From: UBA11475 sp902486425 | Lineage (GTDB): Bacteria > Bacillota > Clostridia > Christensenellales > Borkfalkiaceae | Assembly (NCBI GenBank): GCA_902486425.1 | Contig: CABTOK010000002.1 | Location: forward strand, 1 to 46,082 | Reading direction: 5' to 3' | DNA length: 46,082 bases | Shown: positions 16,177 through 24,306 of the stretch, in pieces | Layout: every line of letters begins with the position of its first letter | Position numbering within the stretch: position 1 is the stretch's first letter | Made by a program: the position numbers and the translations under genes | The notes under the pieces: generated by a model | Told to the model about the DNA's origin: nothing | Seen by the model: only the letters and a program-made list of their open reading frames with translations | Databases searched by the model: none

Positions 16177-18056
16177 TAAAAACGTTTGAAGAATTAAACG
16201 CAAAATCGTGCGAATGTACAAAAAAACTCGACGCTAAATTTACGGGCGCGGACGGAAAACGGCATATAGTTCTCTGCGGCGGGACGGGATGTCTTTCGTC
16301 GAATTCCGCGGAAATTATGAAAGAATTCGAAAAACAGATTGCGGAACGCAATCTTTCGGACAAGATAACGGTAAATCAGGCGGGATGTTTCGGTTTCTGT
16401 TCGCAGGGACCGTTTGTAAAAATTTATCCCGAAGACACTCTTTACCGTATGGTAAAAATCGACGACGTTACCGAAATAATGGATAAAGACATTTGTTCGG
16501 GCGAGATCATCGAAAGACTTTTGTACGTCGATCCGCAGACCAAAGAAAAAATAAAGAAGCAGGACGAAATAACTTTTTATAAAAAGCAGGTTCGTATAGC
16601 TTTGCACGGCTGCGGCAGCATTAACCCAGAAAAAATAGAAGAAAGTCTCGGCGCGGGAGCCTTTAAAGGTCTTGCGAGAGCGCTTAAAATGGACAGGCAG
16701 GACGTTATAAACGAAGTTCTTTCGTCCGGAATAAGAGGAAGAGGCGGCGCAGGTTTCCCGACGGGCAGAAAGTGGCAGTTCGCATACAATCAGCCGGCGG
16801 GCGAAAAGTACGTCGTATGCAACGGCGACGAAGGCGATCCGGGCGCATTCATGGACAGATCCATATTAGAAGGCAATCCGCTCGCTGTAATAGAAGGAAT
16901 GATGATAGCGGGTTACGCTATCGGCGCGCAGAACGGTTATTTTTACGTAAGAGCAGAATACCCGATAGCCGTCGCAAGACTTAAAACGGCGATAAAACAA
17001 GCCGAAGAAGCCGGACTCATCGGCGATAATATATTAGGAACGGACTTCTCGTTCAGAGTACATATCCGTCTCGGTGCCGGCGCGTTCGTCTGCGGCGAAG
17101 AAACGGCTCTTTTAAACTCTATCGAAGGACAGCGCGGTATGCCTCGTCCCCGTCCGCCGTTCCCCGCGGTAAAAGGCTTATGGCAGAAGCCGACAATAGT
17201 AAATAACGTCGAAACTCTGGCGTGTATTCCGTATATTTTAAGAGAAGGATATAAAAAGTTTGCTTCTTACGGAACGGAAAAATCAAAAGGGACGAAGGTT
17301 TTTGCTCTCGGCGGCAAAGTAAACAACGTAGGTCTTGTCGAAGTACCTATGGGAACGACTTTGAGAGAGCTTATCTATGATATAGGCGGCGGAATACCCA
17401 ACGGTAAAAAATTCAAGGCCATTCAGACGGGCGGACCGTCCGGCGGCTGTCTCACCGAGGAAGCTCTGGACGCCGAAATAGATTACGACAATCTTGTCGC
17501 AAGGGGATCGATGATGGGTTCCGGCGGCGCGATAGTAATGGACGAAGACAACTGTATGGTTGACGTCGCTAAGTTCTATATGGAATTTATCTGCGACGAA
17601 TCGTGCGGAAAATGTTCGCCCTGTCGTATAGGAACAAAGCGCATGCTCGAAACTCTTACCAAAATTACCGAAGGTAAGGCTACGATGCAGGATCTCGAAG
17701 ACCTTAAAGAACTCGCATCGAACATAAAAACAAATTCGCTCTGCGCGCTCGGTCAGACCGCTCCGAATCCGGTGTTGTCTACTCTCGCGCATTTCGAAGA
17801 CGAATATATCGCTCATATAGTTGAAAAGAGATGTCCTGCCGGAGTATGCAAGCGGCTGACTTCGTTCTCGATAGATAAAGACAAGTGTATAGGTTGCGGT
17901 CTTTGCGAAAGACAGTGTCCCGTAGACGCAATCGCAAAAACCGATTATATCGCGCCGGGGCATAAGCTTTTGTCGAGAGAAATCGACGTTAAAAAGTGCA
18001 TAAAGTGCGGTATGTGTATGGCTTCGTGTAAATTTAAAGCCGTTTCCAAAAAATAA
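16173..18056 (+). CDS. hydB: Electron-bifurcating [FeFe] hydrogenase, NuoF-like beta subunit
   Basis: This 627-residue flavoprotein subunit contains, in order: an N-terminal thioredoxin-like [2Fe-2S] domain (about 25-115, with CGGTGC and CFGFC); the NuoF core with FMN-binding GRGGAGFPTGRKW and NADH-binding GDEGDPGAFMD; the GAGAFVCGEETAL strand; an SLBB-type region; the [4Fe-4S] motif CGKCSPCRIG; and a C-terminal two-cluster ferredoxin domain (CIGCGLCERQCP and CIKCGMCMASC). FMN here is the proposed bifurcation site. It overlaps hydC by four bases and ends 15 bases before hydA. Confidence 0.95.
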   Translation: MIKTFEELNAKSCECTKKLDAKFTGADGKRHIVLCGGTGCLSSNSAEIMKEFEKQIAERNLSDKITVNQAGCFGFCSQGPFVKIYPEDTLYRMVKIDDVTEIMDKDICSGEIIERLLYVDPQTKEKIKKQDEITFYKKQVRIALHGCGSINPEKIEESLGAGAFKGLARALKMDRQDVINEVLSSGIRGRGGAGFPTGRKWQFAYNQPAGEKYVVCNGDEGDPGAFMDRSILEGNPLAVIEGMMIAGYAIGAQNGYFYVRAEYPIAVARLKTAIKQAEEAGLIGDNILGTDFSFRVHIRLGAGAFVCGEETALLNSIEGQRGMPRPRPPFPAVKGLWQKPTIVNNVETLACIPYILREGYKKFASYGTEKSKGTKVFALGGKVNNVGLVEVPMGTTLRELIYDIGGGIPNGKKFKAIQTGGPSGGCLTEEALDAEIDYDNLVARGSMMGSGGAIVMDEDNCMVDVAKFYMEFICDESCGKCSPCRIGTKRMLETLTKITEGKATMQDLEDLKELASNIKTNSLCALGQTAPNPVLSTLAHFEDEYIAHIVEKRCPAGVCKRLTSFSIDKDKCIGCGLCERQCPVDAIAKTDYIAPGHKLLSREIDVKKCIKCGMCMASCKFKAVSKK

Positions 18057-18071
18057 TCGGAGGGACGAAAG

Positions 18072-19838
18072 ATGGCTAAAATCAATATAAAAATCGAAGG
18101 TCAGCCTTATCAGGTAGAAGAAGGTTTGACTATTCTGGAAGCGGCAAGACAATGCGGATACGAAATTCCGTCTCTATGCGCTTTTAATCACGGCGAATGT
18201 TCGCAGGCTTCGTGCAGAGTATGTCTTGTCGAGGCTACCGGGGCGAGAGGGCTTGTCGCTTCGTGCGTGTATCCCGTATCCGAAGGAATGGAAGTAAAAA
18301 TTTCTTCACCGAAAGCCGTCGCTGCGAGAAGAATTTCGGTAGAACTTTTACTGTCGAACCATAATCGCAACTGCCAGGAATGCGATAAAAACGGCTATTG
18401 CGAACTTTTGCACGTTGCAAAGCTTACGGGAGCTAAAGAAGGCGCTTACGAAGGTGAAAAAACACCGGTAACGGTCGATACGTTGACTCCCACAATAAAA
18501 AGGGACACTTCTAAATGCGTTCTTTGCGGAAGATGCGTCGCAAGATGCAAAAACGTTCAGGGAATAGGTATTTTAGGATTTGAAAATAGGGGATTTAAGA
18601 CAATAGTCGCTCCTGCGGAAAACAGAAGTTTTATTCATTCTCCGTGCATCATGTGCGGTCAGTGTATCAACGTCTGCCCGACGGGCGCTCTTATGGAAGC
18701 GAGCGAAATCGACCGCGTGGACGAAGCTTTCAGACAAGGTAAATACGTAGTCGTCCAGACCGCTCCCGCGGTAAGAGCTGCTCTCGGCGAAGAATTTGGA
18801 ATGAAGATAGGTACATCCGTAACCGGTAAAATGGTCGCAGCATTAAGAAGACTTGGTTTCCAAAAAGTATTCGATACCGATTTCGCGGCGGATCTTACCA
18901 TAATGGAAGAAGCGACTGAACTTTTAACGAGAATAAAAGACGGCGGAACTCTCCCGATGATAACGTCTTGTTCGCCCGGATGGGTAAATTATGCGGAATA
19001 TTATTATCCCGATCAGCTTGATCATTTATCGTCCTGCAAATCCCCGCATGAAATGTTCGGCGCGATATTGAAGAGTTATTATGCGAAAAAGGTAGGCATA
19101 AATCCCGAAGACATGTTCGTGGTTTCGATTATGCCTTGTTCGTGCAAAAAGTATGAAAAGAACCGTTCCGAAATGGAAGTAAACGGCTTACGCGACGTGG
19201 ATGCGGTTCTTACGACGAGAGAGCTCGGTAAACTTATAAAACGCTCCGGCATCAATTTTAAAAAGCTTCCGGACGAAGACTTCGATAAAGACATAGTCCA
19301 CGATTATTCGGGCGCCGGCGTAATTTTTGGCGTAACCGGCGGCGTTATGGAAGCCGCTCTTCGTACCGCATATAAAGTTCTCACGGGAAAGGAAAGAGAA
19401 GGCGTCGTATTTAACGAAGTAAGAGGCTTCGAAACTATAAGAGAAGCGGAATTCGAGCTTAACGGAAAGAATATTAAAGTAGCCGTAACGAGCGGCATGA
19501 AGGGCGCTAAGGTCCTTTTGGATCAGATAAGAAATGGAGAATCGCCTTATACGTTTATCGAAATCATGGGATGCCCCGGCGGTTGCGTGAACGGCGGCGG
19601 TCAGCCGTACGTAAGAGAAGCCTTCCTCCCGGACGAAGATCCGGACATTATGGAAACTTACGTCGCAAAGAGAGCGAAAGCGCTCTACTCCGAAGACGAA
19701 AGACAGACTCTTCGTCAGTCTCACAACAATCCGCAGATTATAGCTCTTTACAAAGAGTTCCTGGGCGAACCGAATTCTCACAGGGCGCACGAACTTTTGC
19801 ATACGTCCTATAATCCGGACAGAAAGAGATTCGATTGA
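18072..19838 (+). CDS. hydA: [FeFe] hydrogenase catalytic alpha subunit
   Basis: The 588-residue subunit has an N-terminal [2Fe-2S] domain (Cys36, 43, 48, 51, 65 region), a His-Cys3 [4Fe-4S] motif (HNRNCQECDKNGYC), a two-cluster ferredoxin domain (CVLCGRC and CIMCGQC), the H-cluster domain and a C-terminal small-subunit-like tail. H-cluster motifs are TSCSPGW at 298-304, MPCSCKKYE at 354-362 and MGCPGGCVNGGG with Cys501 and Cys505. The first motif has Ser301 where the best-studied enzymes have the proton-transfer Cys (TSCCP). GGAGG precedes the start. It makes or consumes H2 in complex with HydB and HydC. Confidence 0.96.
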   Translation: MAKINIKIEGQPYQVEEGLTILEAARQCGYEIPSLCAFNHGECSQASCRVCLVEATGARGLVASCVYPVSEGMEVKISSPKAVAARRISVELLLSNHNRNCQECDKNGYCELLHVAKLTGAKEGAYEGEKTPVTVDTLTPTIKRDTSKCVLCGRCVARCKNVQGIGILGFENRGFKTIVAPAENRSFIHSPCIMCGQCINVCPTGALMEASEIDRVDEAFRQGKYVVVQTAPAVRAALGEEFGMKIGTSVTGKMVAALRRLGFQKVFDTDFAADLTIMEEATELLTRIKDGGTLPMITSCSPGWVNYAEYYYPDQLDHLSSCKSPHEMFGAILKSYYAKKVGINPEDMFVVSIMPCSCKKYEKNRSEMEVNGLRDVDAVLTTRELGKLIKRSGINFKKLPDEDFDKDIVHDYSGAGVIFGVTGGVMEAALRTAYKVLTGKEREGVVFNEVRGFETIREAEFELNGKNIKVAVTSGMKGAKVLLDQIRNGESPYTFIEIMGCPGGCVNGGGQPYVREAFLPDEDPDIMETYVAKRAKALYSEDERQTLRQSHNNPQIIALYKEFLGEPNSHRAHELLHTSYNPDRKRFD

Positions 19839-19905
19839 CAGAAGCGGCCGATTGCCGCAAAGTAAATTAAGATTATTCAGGCTTTGTGAATAATATATGA
19901 GGGGT

Positions 19906-19946
19906 AAAAGGGCGAGAGACCGTGTCTTTCACCCTTTTGCTTTTTA
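19906..19946 (+). terminator. Terminator of the hydrogenase operon
   Basis: Outer stem AAAAGGG / CCCTTTT and inner GAGAC / GTCTT, followed by a T-rich tail. It lies about 70 bases after the hydA stop. The rest of 19947-20050 shows nothing further. Confidence 0.7.
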
Positions 19947-20057
19947 AATGCTTTTGACAGCGGCGCGAAAATTTTTATATTTTTTCTGAATCATCGGAAG
20001 GTATTAACCAAGAACAGAAGAAATCATATAAAATTAATACTTTTTTGAAGTTGCCTA

Positions 20058-20086
20058 TTTACAAACGTTAAAAAATATATTATTAT
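20058..20086 (+). promoter_or_regulatory. Promoter of the sugar symporter gene
   Basis: TTTACA (20058-20063), a 17-base spacer, and TATTAT (20081-20086). The -35 sits in TTGCCTATTTACA, nearly the same sequence as at the hydrogenase promoter. Confidence 0.65.
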
Positions 20087-20153
20087 TATTTTAATGGAAA
20101 ATAATATTTTGAGCTATAATAAAAAGCTTAAAAGAAATAATAAAGGGGAGTAT

Positions 20154-21560
20154 ATGAAAAAGATAACCAATAAAGTTTTGTGGATTTTTGCGGTAGGACA
20201 GTTCGGCTGGAGTTTGCTGTCAGGCATAATAAGCAGCTGGATGGTTTATTATTACACAGGCGAAAACGCGGTTTTCGACTCGAACATAACGACTGCGCCG
20301 TTGTTTTTAGGGCTTACGCTTTTCGGACTTATAACCGCGATAGGAAGAATATTCGACGCGGTTACCGATCCGCTTATCGCAAGCTGGTCCGACAGAAGCA
20401 ATTATAAAGGCGGCAGAAGAATACCTTTCATGAAGGTTGTCGCGATTCCTTTCGCTGTTATAACCGTAGGCGTGTTCTTGTTTCCGCAGACGAACAGCGT
20501 TCCGCTTAACGACGTGATTTTGTTCGTAACGCTTATGCTGTTTTATCTCTTTATGACAATTTACTGCACTCCTTACAATGCGCTTATCGCCGAACTCGGC
20601 AATACGCAGCAAAACCGCATAAACGTTTCAACTTATATTTCGTTTACTTACATAGCCGGATTTTCGGTTGCGTACCTGCTTCCGAATATTGCGGGACTTT
20701 TTGAATCCGCTTTGGGTAAGGCTGATTCGGTAAGAACGGCAATCGGTATACTTTGTCTTATTGCCGCGATAGCGATGCTCGTTCCGTCGTTTTTTATAAA
20801 GGAAAGGGAATACGTACAGTCGGAACCGGTAAAAACGAAAGCGTTTTCGTCGCTTTTCAAATCGTTTAAGAACGCGCAGTTCCGCCGTTTCGTATATTCC
20901 GACGTTATTTACTTTTTTGCTGTGACGCTTTTTCAGACAGGTCTTGCGTTTTATATCACGAGACTTATGAAGGTCGACGCTGGCAATTCTTTCGTTTTAA
21001 CCGTCGTAATGACCGTGGTAAGTTTATGTCTTTATCCGCTCGTCAATAAACTCGCTCCCAAATTCGGCAAAAAAATACTCGTCATAATAGGATTTTTCGC
21101 TTACTCGGCTGTGTTCTTAATTGCATTCTTCTGCGGTAAGGGTATCGTATGGGGATATATCATAGCGATTCTGGCAGGCGTTCCTATGGCGATACTCGGA
21201 ATATTGCCGCAGGCGATAGTAGCCGATATAGCGGAAGCCGACGCGATAAAAACCGGCGAACAGAGAAGCGGCATGTTCTTTGCCGCGAGAACTTTTGCCA
21301 TGAAGATGGGGCAAGCGGTATCTCTTCTGGTGTTTACTTCCGTTACCGTATCGGAATCGGAATGGAGCTACCGTATAACCGCTATAATAGCGACGATCGC
21401 TTGCCTTGTCGGCGCAATATTGTTCTTTATGTATAACGAAAAGTCCGTTATGGAAGTAATAGAAAGGAATAACGCCGTTAATATCGAAACTCCGGACACC
21501 AAAGAAAACGAAGGAATTTCGCTTATTTCGGAAAATGGCGAAACGGATAAAAAAGAATAA
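20154..21560 (+). CDS. GPH-family (glycoside-pentoside-hexuronide) sugar:cation symporter
   Basis: This 468-residue major-facilitator protein has about 12 membrane segments. The loop after segment 2 reads DAVTDPLIASWSDRSN, close to the GPH/MelB-type signature D(P/A)xxDPxxGxxxDR, and GGRRIPFM follows. GPH transporters import glycosides, pentosides or hexuronides with H+ or Na+. The ATG at 20154 has an AAAGGGGAG site; an in-frame ATG at 20094 lies next to the promoter and has none. It could feed the cytoplasmic GH28, GH36 or GH78-like enzymes, but it is not next to them. The C-terminal ~30 residues are a polar cytoplasmic tail. Confidence 0.88.
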   Translation: MKKITNKVLWIFAVGQFGWSLLSGIISSWMVYYYTGENAVFDSNITTAPLFLGLTLFGLITAIGRIFDAVTDPLIASWSDRSNYKGGRRIPFMKVVAIPFAVITVGVFLFPQTNSVPLNDVILFVTLMLFYLFMTIYCTPYNALIAELGNTQQNRINVSTYISFTYIAGFSVAYLLPNIAGLFESALGKADSVRTAIGILCLIAAIAMLVPSFFIKEREYVQSEPVKTKAFSSLFKSFKNAQFRRFVYSDVIYFFAVTLFQTGLAFYITRLMKVDAGNSFVLTVVMTVVSLCLYPLVNKLAPKFGKKILVIIGFFAYSAVFLIAFFCGKGIVWGYIIAILAGVPMAILGILPQAIVADIAEADAIKTGEQRSGMFFAARTFAMKMGQAVSLLVFTSVTVSESEWSYRITAIIATIACLVGAILFFMYNEKSVMEVIERNNAVNIETPDTKENEGISLISENGETDKKE

Positions 21561-21620
21561 AATATGGTAGTGTTTCGCCGATACAGGTTTAATGTAACGT
21601 TGCCATAAAAAGGAATAAGA

Positions 21621-22580
21621 ATGAGAGATTTTTATATATCGGAACAAAATTATCTTACGGATATGAAGGAAAAGGTTCTTCCTTTTATAAACTCTTTCCG
21701 TATAGAAGGAGTTTTTAAGGGATACGATGATAAAGATATACATTTTGTAAAATATATTATTGAGAATCCAACCGCCGCCGTTATCATATCGCACGGTTTT
21801 ACCGAATCGTCCGAAAAGTGGCACGAACTTACGTACTACTTTTTAAAGAGCGGTTTTAACGTTTATATCATCGACCATAGAGGACACGGACTTTCTTATA
21901 GGGAAGTCAAAGACCTCACTCTTACTCATGTGAACGACTTTGACGAATATATCGAAGATTTCGAGATTTTTTGCGATTACGTCGGTAAAGAAGAACGCGG
22001 CGACATTTATCTTTTCGCTCATTCTATGGGCGGCGCGATAGGCGCGCTGTTTATGGAAAAGAATCCGTGCTATTTTAAGAAGGCTGTTTTATCGTCCCCG
22101 ATGATAGCTCCGTCATCCGGGAACGTTCCGTATTTCTTAGGTAAATTCATTTTAGGTTCGGCGTGCTTTTTCGGACAGAGAAAGAAGCGGGCGTTTACTT
22201 CAAAACCGTATACGGGAGAAGAAAAGTTCGAAGATTCGTGCAAAACGAGCAAAGCAAGATTCGAAGAATACGATGCGTTAAAAAGAGCGACGCCGTATCT
22301 TCAGAACTCATGTATGACTTACGGCTGGGGATTCGAAGCCGTAAAGATAAAAAACAAGATTTTGAAAGAAGGCGAACCCGAAAAGATAACGACAAAGCTT
22401 AAAATAGCTTCGGCAGAACTCGACGACGTAGTTCTCAATAAACCGCAATTTGAGTTCGCGAGTAGAGTAAAGGACTCCGAAATAAGAACTTTTTCGGGAG
22501 CAAAACATGAAATTTACGGTTCAAAAGACGAAGTTGTATTCCCGTATTTCGACTATATTCTTAACTTTTTCGAAGAATAG
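21621..22580 (+). CDS. Alpha/beta hydrolase, lysophospholipase (PldB/monoglyceride lipase)-like
   Basis: This 319-residue hydrolase has the oxyanion-hole motif HGFTESS at 58-64, YIIDHRGHGLS at 82-92, and the nucleophile elbow HSMGG with Ser135. The catalytic Asp (ELDD region) and His (GAKHEIYG) are placed as in serine-aminopeptidase-S33/PldB proteins. These hydrolyse lysophospholipids or monoacylglycerols. No signal peptide is seen. AAAAAGGAA precedes the ATG. It lies 60 bases after the transporter gene with no strong terminator between, so read-through is likely. A hairpin follows at 22611-22642. Confidence 0.85.
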   Translation: MRDFYISEQNYLTDMKEKVLPFINSFRIEGVFKGYDDKDIHFVKYIIENPTAAVIISHGFTESSEKWHELTYYFLKSGFNVYIIDHRGHGLSYREVKDLTLTHVNDFDEYIEDFEIFCDYVGKEERGDIYLFAHSMGGAIGALFMEKNPCYFKKAVLSSPMIAPSSGNVPYFLGKFILGSACFFGQRKKRAFTSKPYTGEEKFEDSCKTSKARFEEYDALKRATPYLQNSCMTYGWGFEAVKIKNKILKEGEPEKITTKLKIASAELDDVVLNKPQFEFASRVKDSEIRTFSGAKHEIYGSKDEVVFPYFDYILNFFEE

Positions 22581-22610
22581 AATAGAAAAAAAAATATATT
22601 TTTTATAGTA

Positions 22611-22642
22611 GATATCCTGATATGAGTTACGCAGGATATTTA
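22611..22642 (+). terminator. Terminator after the lipase-like gene
   Basis: ATATCCTG / CAGGATAT stem with a 12-base loop followed by TTATTTTG. Confidence 0.7.
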
Positions 22643-22656
22643 TTTTGATTATCGCA

Positions 22657-22685
22657 TTGACTATTTTTCTTTTAAGTGCTAAAAT
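22657..22685 (+). promoter_or_regulatory. Sigma-A promoter of the YcxB-like / beta-lactamase-like pair
   Basis: TTGACT (22657-22662), a 17-base spacer, and TAAAAT (22680-22685) preceded by TGC as an extended -10. Confidence 0.72.
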
Positions 22686-22721
22686 AATAAGGGAAAATCT
22701 TGTGATAATAAAGGGGAAGTT

Positions 22722-23237
22722 ATGATTATAAAAAACGTGACCGAATTTACCGATTCGGAAATGGCCGAAATGCTTGCCGAAAGATATAAAAAACCTGCCG
22801 CATTTTTAACGGCGTTTTCGATAATTTTCGGAATTGCTACGATAATAACTTTTATTCTTGACATTTTCGAGCTGATACCCGAATTTATTCCGGATATATT
22901 TTTGTATCTTTTTCTTTTTTCGACGGTATTTGCGGTGACTCTCAAATCGCTGAAAAAGAGCTATAAAAAGATGAATACGAATTTTGCAGGTAAAACCGTC
23001 TGCGATTATACTTTTTACGACGATTATTTCGAAGTAAAAACGTTTCTCGGCGGTCAGACTTCGGTTAACGAAATCCGATATGATTCTTTATACGACGTTC
23101 GGGATTACGGCACGTATTTTCTCATTTATATTTCAAAGGTAAACGCACATATATGCAAGTTCAGCGGGTTTGATCTAAATGAATTACCCTCTGTAAAAGA
23201 AAAGTTATTATGTTATTCGAGAAAATCAAAAAAATAA
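22722..23237 (+). CDS. YcxB-like membrane protein
   Basis: This 171-residue protein has two membrane segments (about 24-48 and 53-74) followed by a beta-rich domain with the pattern CDYTFYDDYFEV, typical of YcxB-like proteins of Firmicutes. Their role is unknown. AAGGGGAAG precedes the ATG. The following lipoprotein gene overlaps its 3' end by 28 bases, so the two are translationally linked. Confidence 0.65.
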   Translation: MIIKNVTEFTDSEMAEMLAERYKKPAAFLTAFSIIFGIATIITFILDIFELIPEFIPDIFLYLFLFSTVFAVTLKSLKKSYKKMNTNFAGKTVCDYTFYDDYFEVKTFLGGQTSVNEIRYDSLYDVRDYGTYFLIYISKVNAHICKFSGFDLNELPSVKEKLLCYSRKSKK

Positions 23238-24217
23238 TCGCTTTACTAATTGCAACAGGATGTTTAATAATGATTACTTCATGTAAAAAAAACAAAACGG
23301 ACAATACAGACACAGGAAATGTTTCCGGAATATTTTCGGAAGTCGTAGAAACTCCCGATGACATCGGGTTTTTGGGAGAATTTAAAAATTTTATTTTGGA
23401 AAACGGATTTAACGTTTACGATATTTCGGTAATAACGGATAGCCTTTCGGCAAGCGAAACGGTAACCGAAGCGAATCCGTGTCAAAATTCTTATTCGGTC
23501 GCCAAAGCTTTTTGCGTCCATGCCGTAGGAATACTTTACGACAGAGACGTAATCGATCTGAAAGAGAAGATTACCGATATATTAAAAGACGATATTTATT
23601 ATTCGTACGATAAAAAATGGGATAACGTTACGGTTCACGACGCTATGTCTCATAAGATCGGTCTTAAAGAAGGTTTTTTGGATATCGATTGTCTCGACGC
23701 GACGGAATTTGGCGAGGATTATCTTAAATACATATTGAAAGCTCCTTTCGAAACCGAACCTTGTACAAAATACATTTATACCGACGCGGCGTATTATCTG
23801 GTTGCGAGAATAATCGAAAAAAAGACGGGCGAACCTCTTGATAAATTTTTGTATAAAGAACTTTTTTATCCCGCAAAATTCAGGGAAGTCGCCTGGACGA
23901 AATGTCCTTTGGGACACGTCATCGGCGCGACAGGACTTTATATAAGATCGGAAGACGCCGTCAAGCTCCCCGCTATATATTCGGGACAAGGAATGTATAA
24001 CGGCAGACGTTACGTTTCTGAGGACTGGGTGAAGATCGTTGAAGAGAATGATTACGAATTTTCTCCGGTAGGAGACACCGGCTGGCGCAGTAAAGGAGGA
24101 ATGAGGGGACAGATGGTTATGTATTCGAGAGATAAAAACGTTGCTGTTGCCTGGCACGGATATTGTTGCGACAATAAAAAAATGACCGACTTTGTGACCG
24201 ATTATTTTACTAATTAA
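23210..24217 (+). CDS. Lipoprotein serine hydrolase of the beta-lactamase / class C penicillin-binding fold
   Basis: This 335-residue protein has a lipoprotein signal: positive start, hydrophobic stretch, and MITSC with lipidated Cys25. The mature part has SVAK with Ser96 and Lys99 as the SxxK motif. YTD (190-192) stands where the family has YxN, and a GG-containing strand near the C-terminus replaces the KTG/HxG motif. It is anchored outside the membrane and probably acts as an esterase, D-aminopeptidase or cell-wall hydrolase rather than a resistance beta-lactamase. Start chosen at 23210 because it gives an ideal signal peptide, despite a 28-base overlap with the preceding gene. Confidence 0.82.
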   Translation: MLFEKIKKIIALLIATGCLIMITSCKKNKTDNTDTGNVSGIFSEVVETPDDIGFLGEFKNFILENGFNVYDISVITDSLSASETVTEANPCQNSYSVAKAFCVHAVGILYDRDVIDLKEKITDILKDDIYYSYDKKWDNVTVHDAMSHKIGLKEGFLDIDCLDATEFGEDYLKYILKAPFETEPCTKYIYTDAAYYLVARIIEKKTGEPLDKFLYKELFYPAKFREVAWTKCPLGHVIGATGLYIRSEDAVKLPAIYSGQGMYNGRRYVSEDWVKIVEENDYEFSPVGDTGWRSKGGMRGQMVMYSRDKNVAVAWHGYCCDNKKMTDFVTDYFTN

Positions 24218-24254
24218 AAAGTTTTTATAAACTGGAAATATAAATCGACAAATA

Positions 24255-24297
24255 AAAAAGCCGCCCGAAAGTTATGCAGAGCGACTTTTTTTATTGT
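24255..24297. terminator. Bidirectional terminator between convergent genes
   Basis: AAAAAAG-CGC / GCG-CTTTTTT stem with one mismatch, flanked by A and T runs, between stops at 24217 (+) and 24307 (-). Confidence 0.6.
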
Positions 24298-24306
24298 ATT
24301 CATGCT

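Noticed and set aside
17283..18152. Long reverse-strand open frame (289 codons) across the hydB-hydA junction
   Set aside because: It is antisense to strongly conserved hydrogenase subunits. Similar antisense frames occur opposite the alpha-galactosidase (8820-9647), trhP (14603-15397) and pepF (29895-30725) genes. They arise from codon bias and have no ribosome binding sites or recognisable motifs.
23210..24217. Resistance beta-lactamase
   Set aside because: It has SxxK, but YTD replaces YxN, the third motif is weak, and it is a membrane-anchored lipoprotein. A general serine hydrolase or penicillin-binding-type enzyme is more likely.
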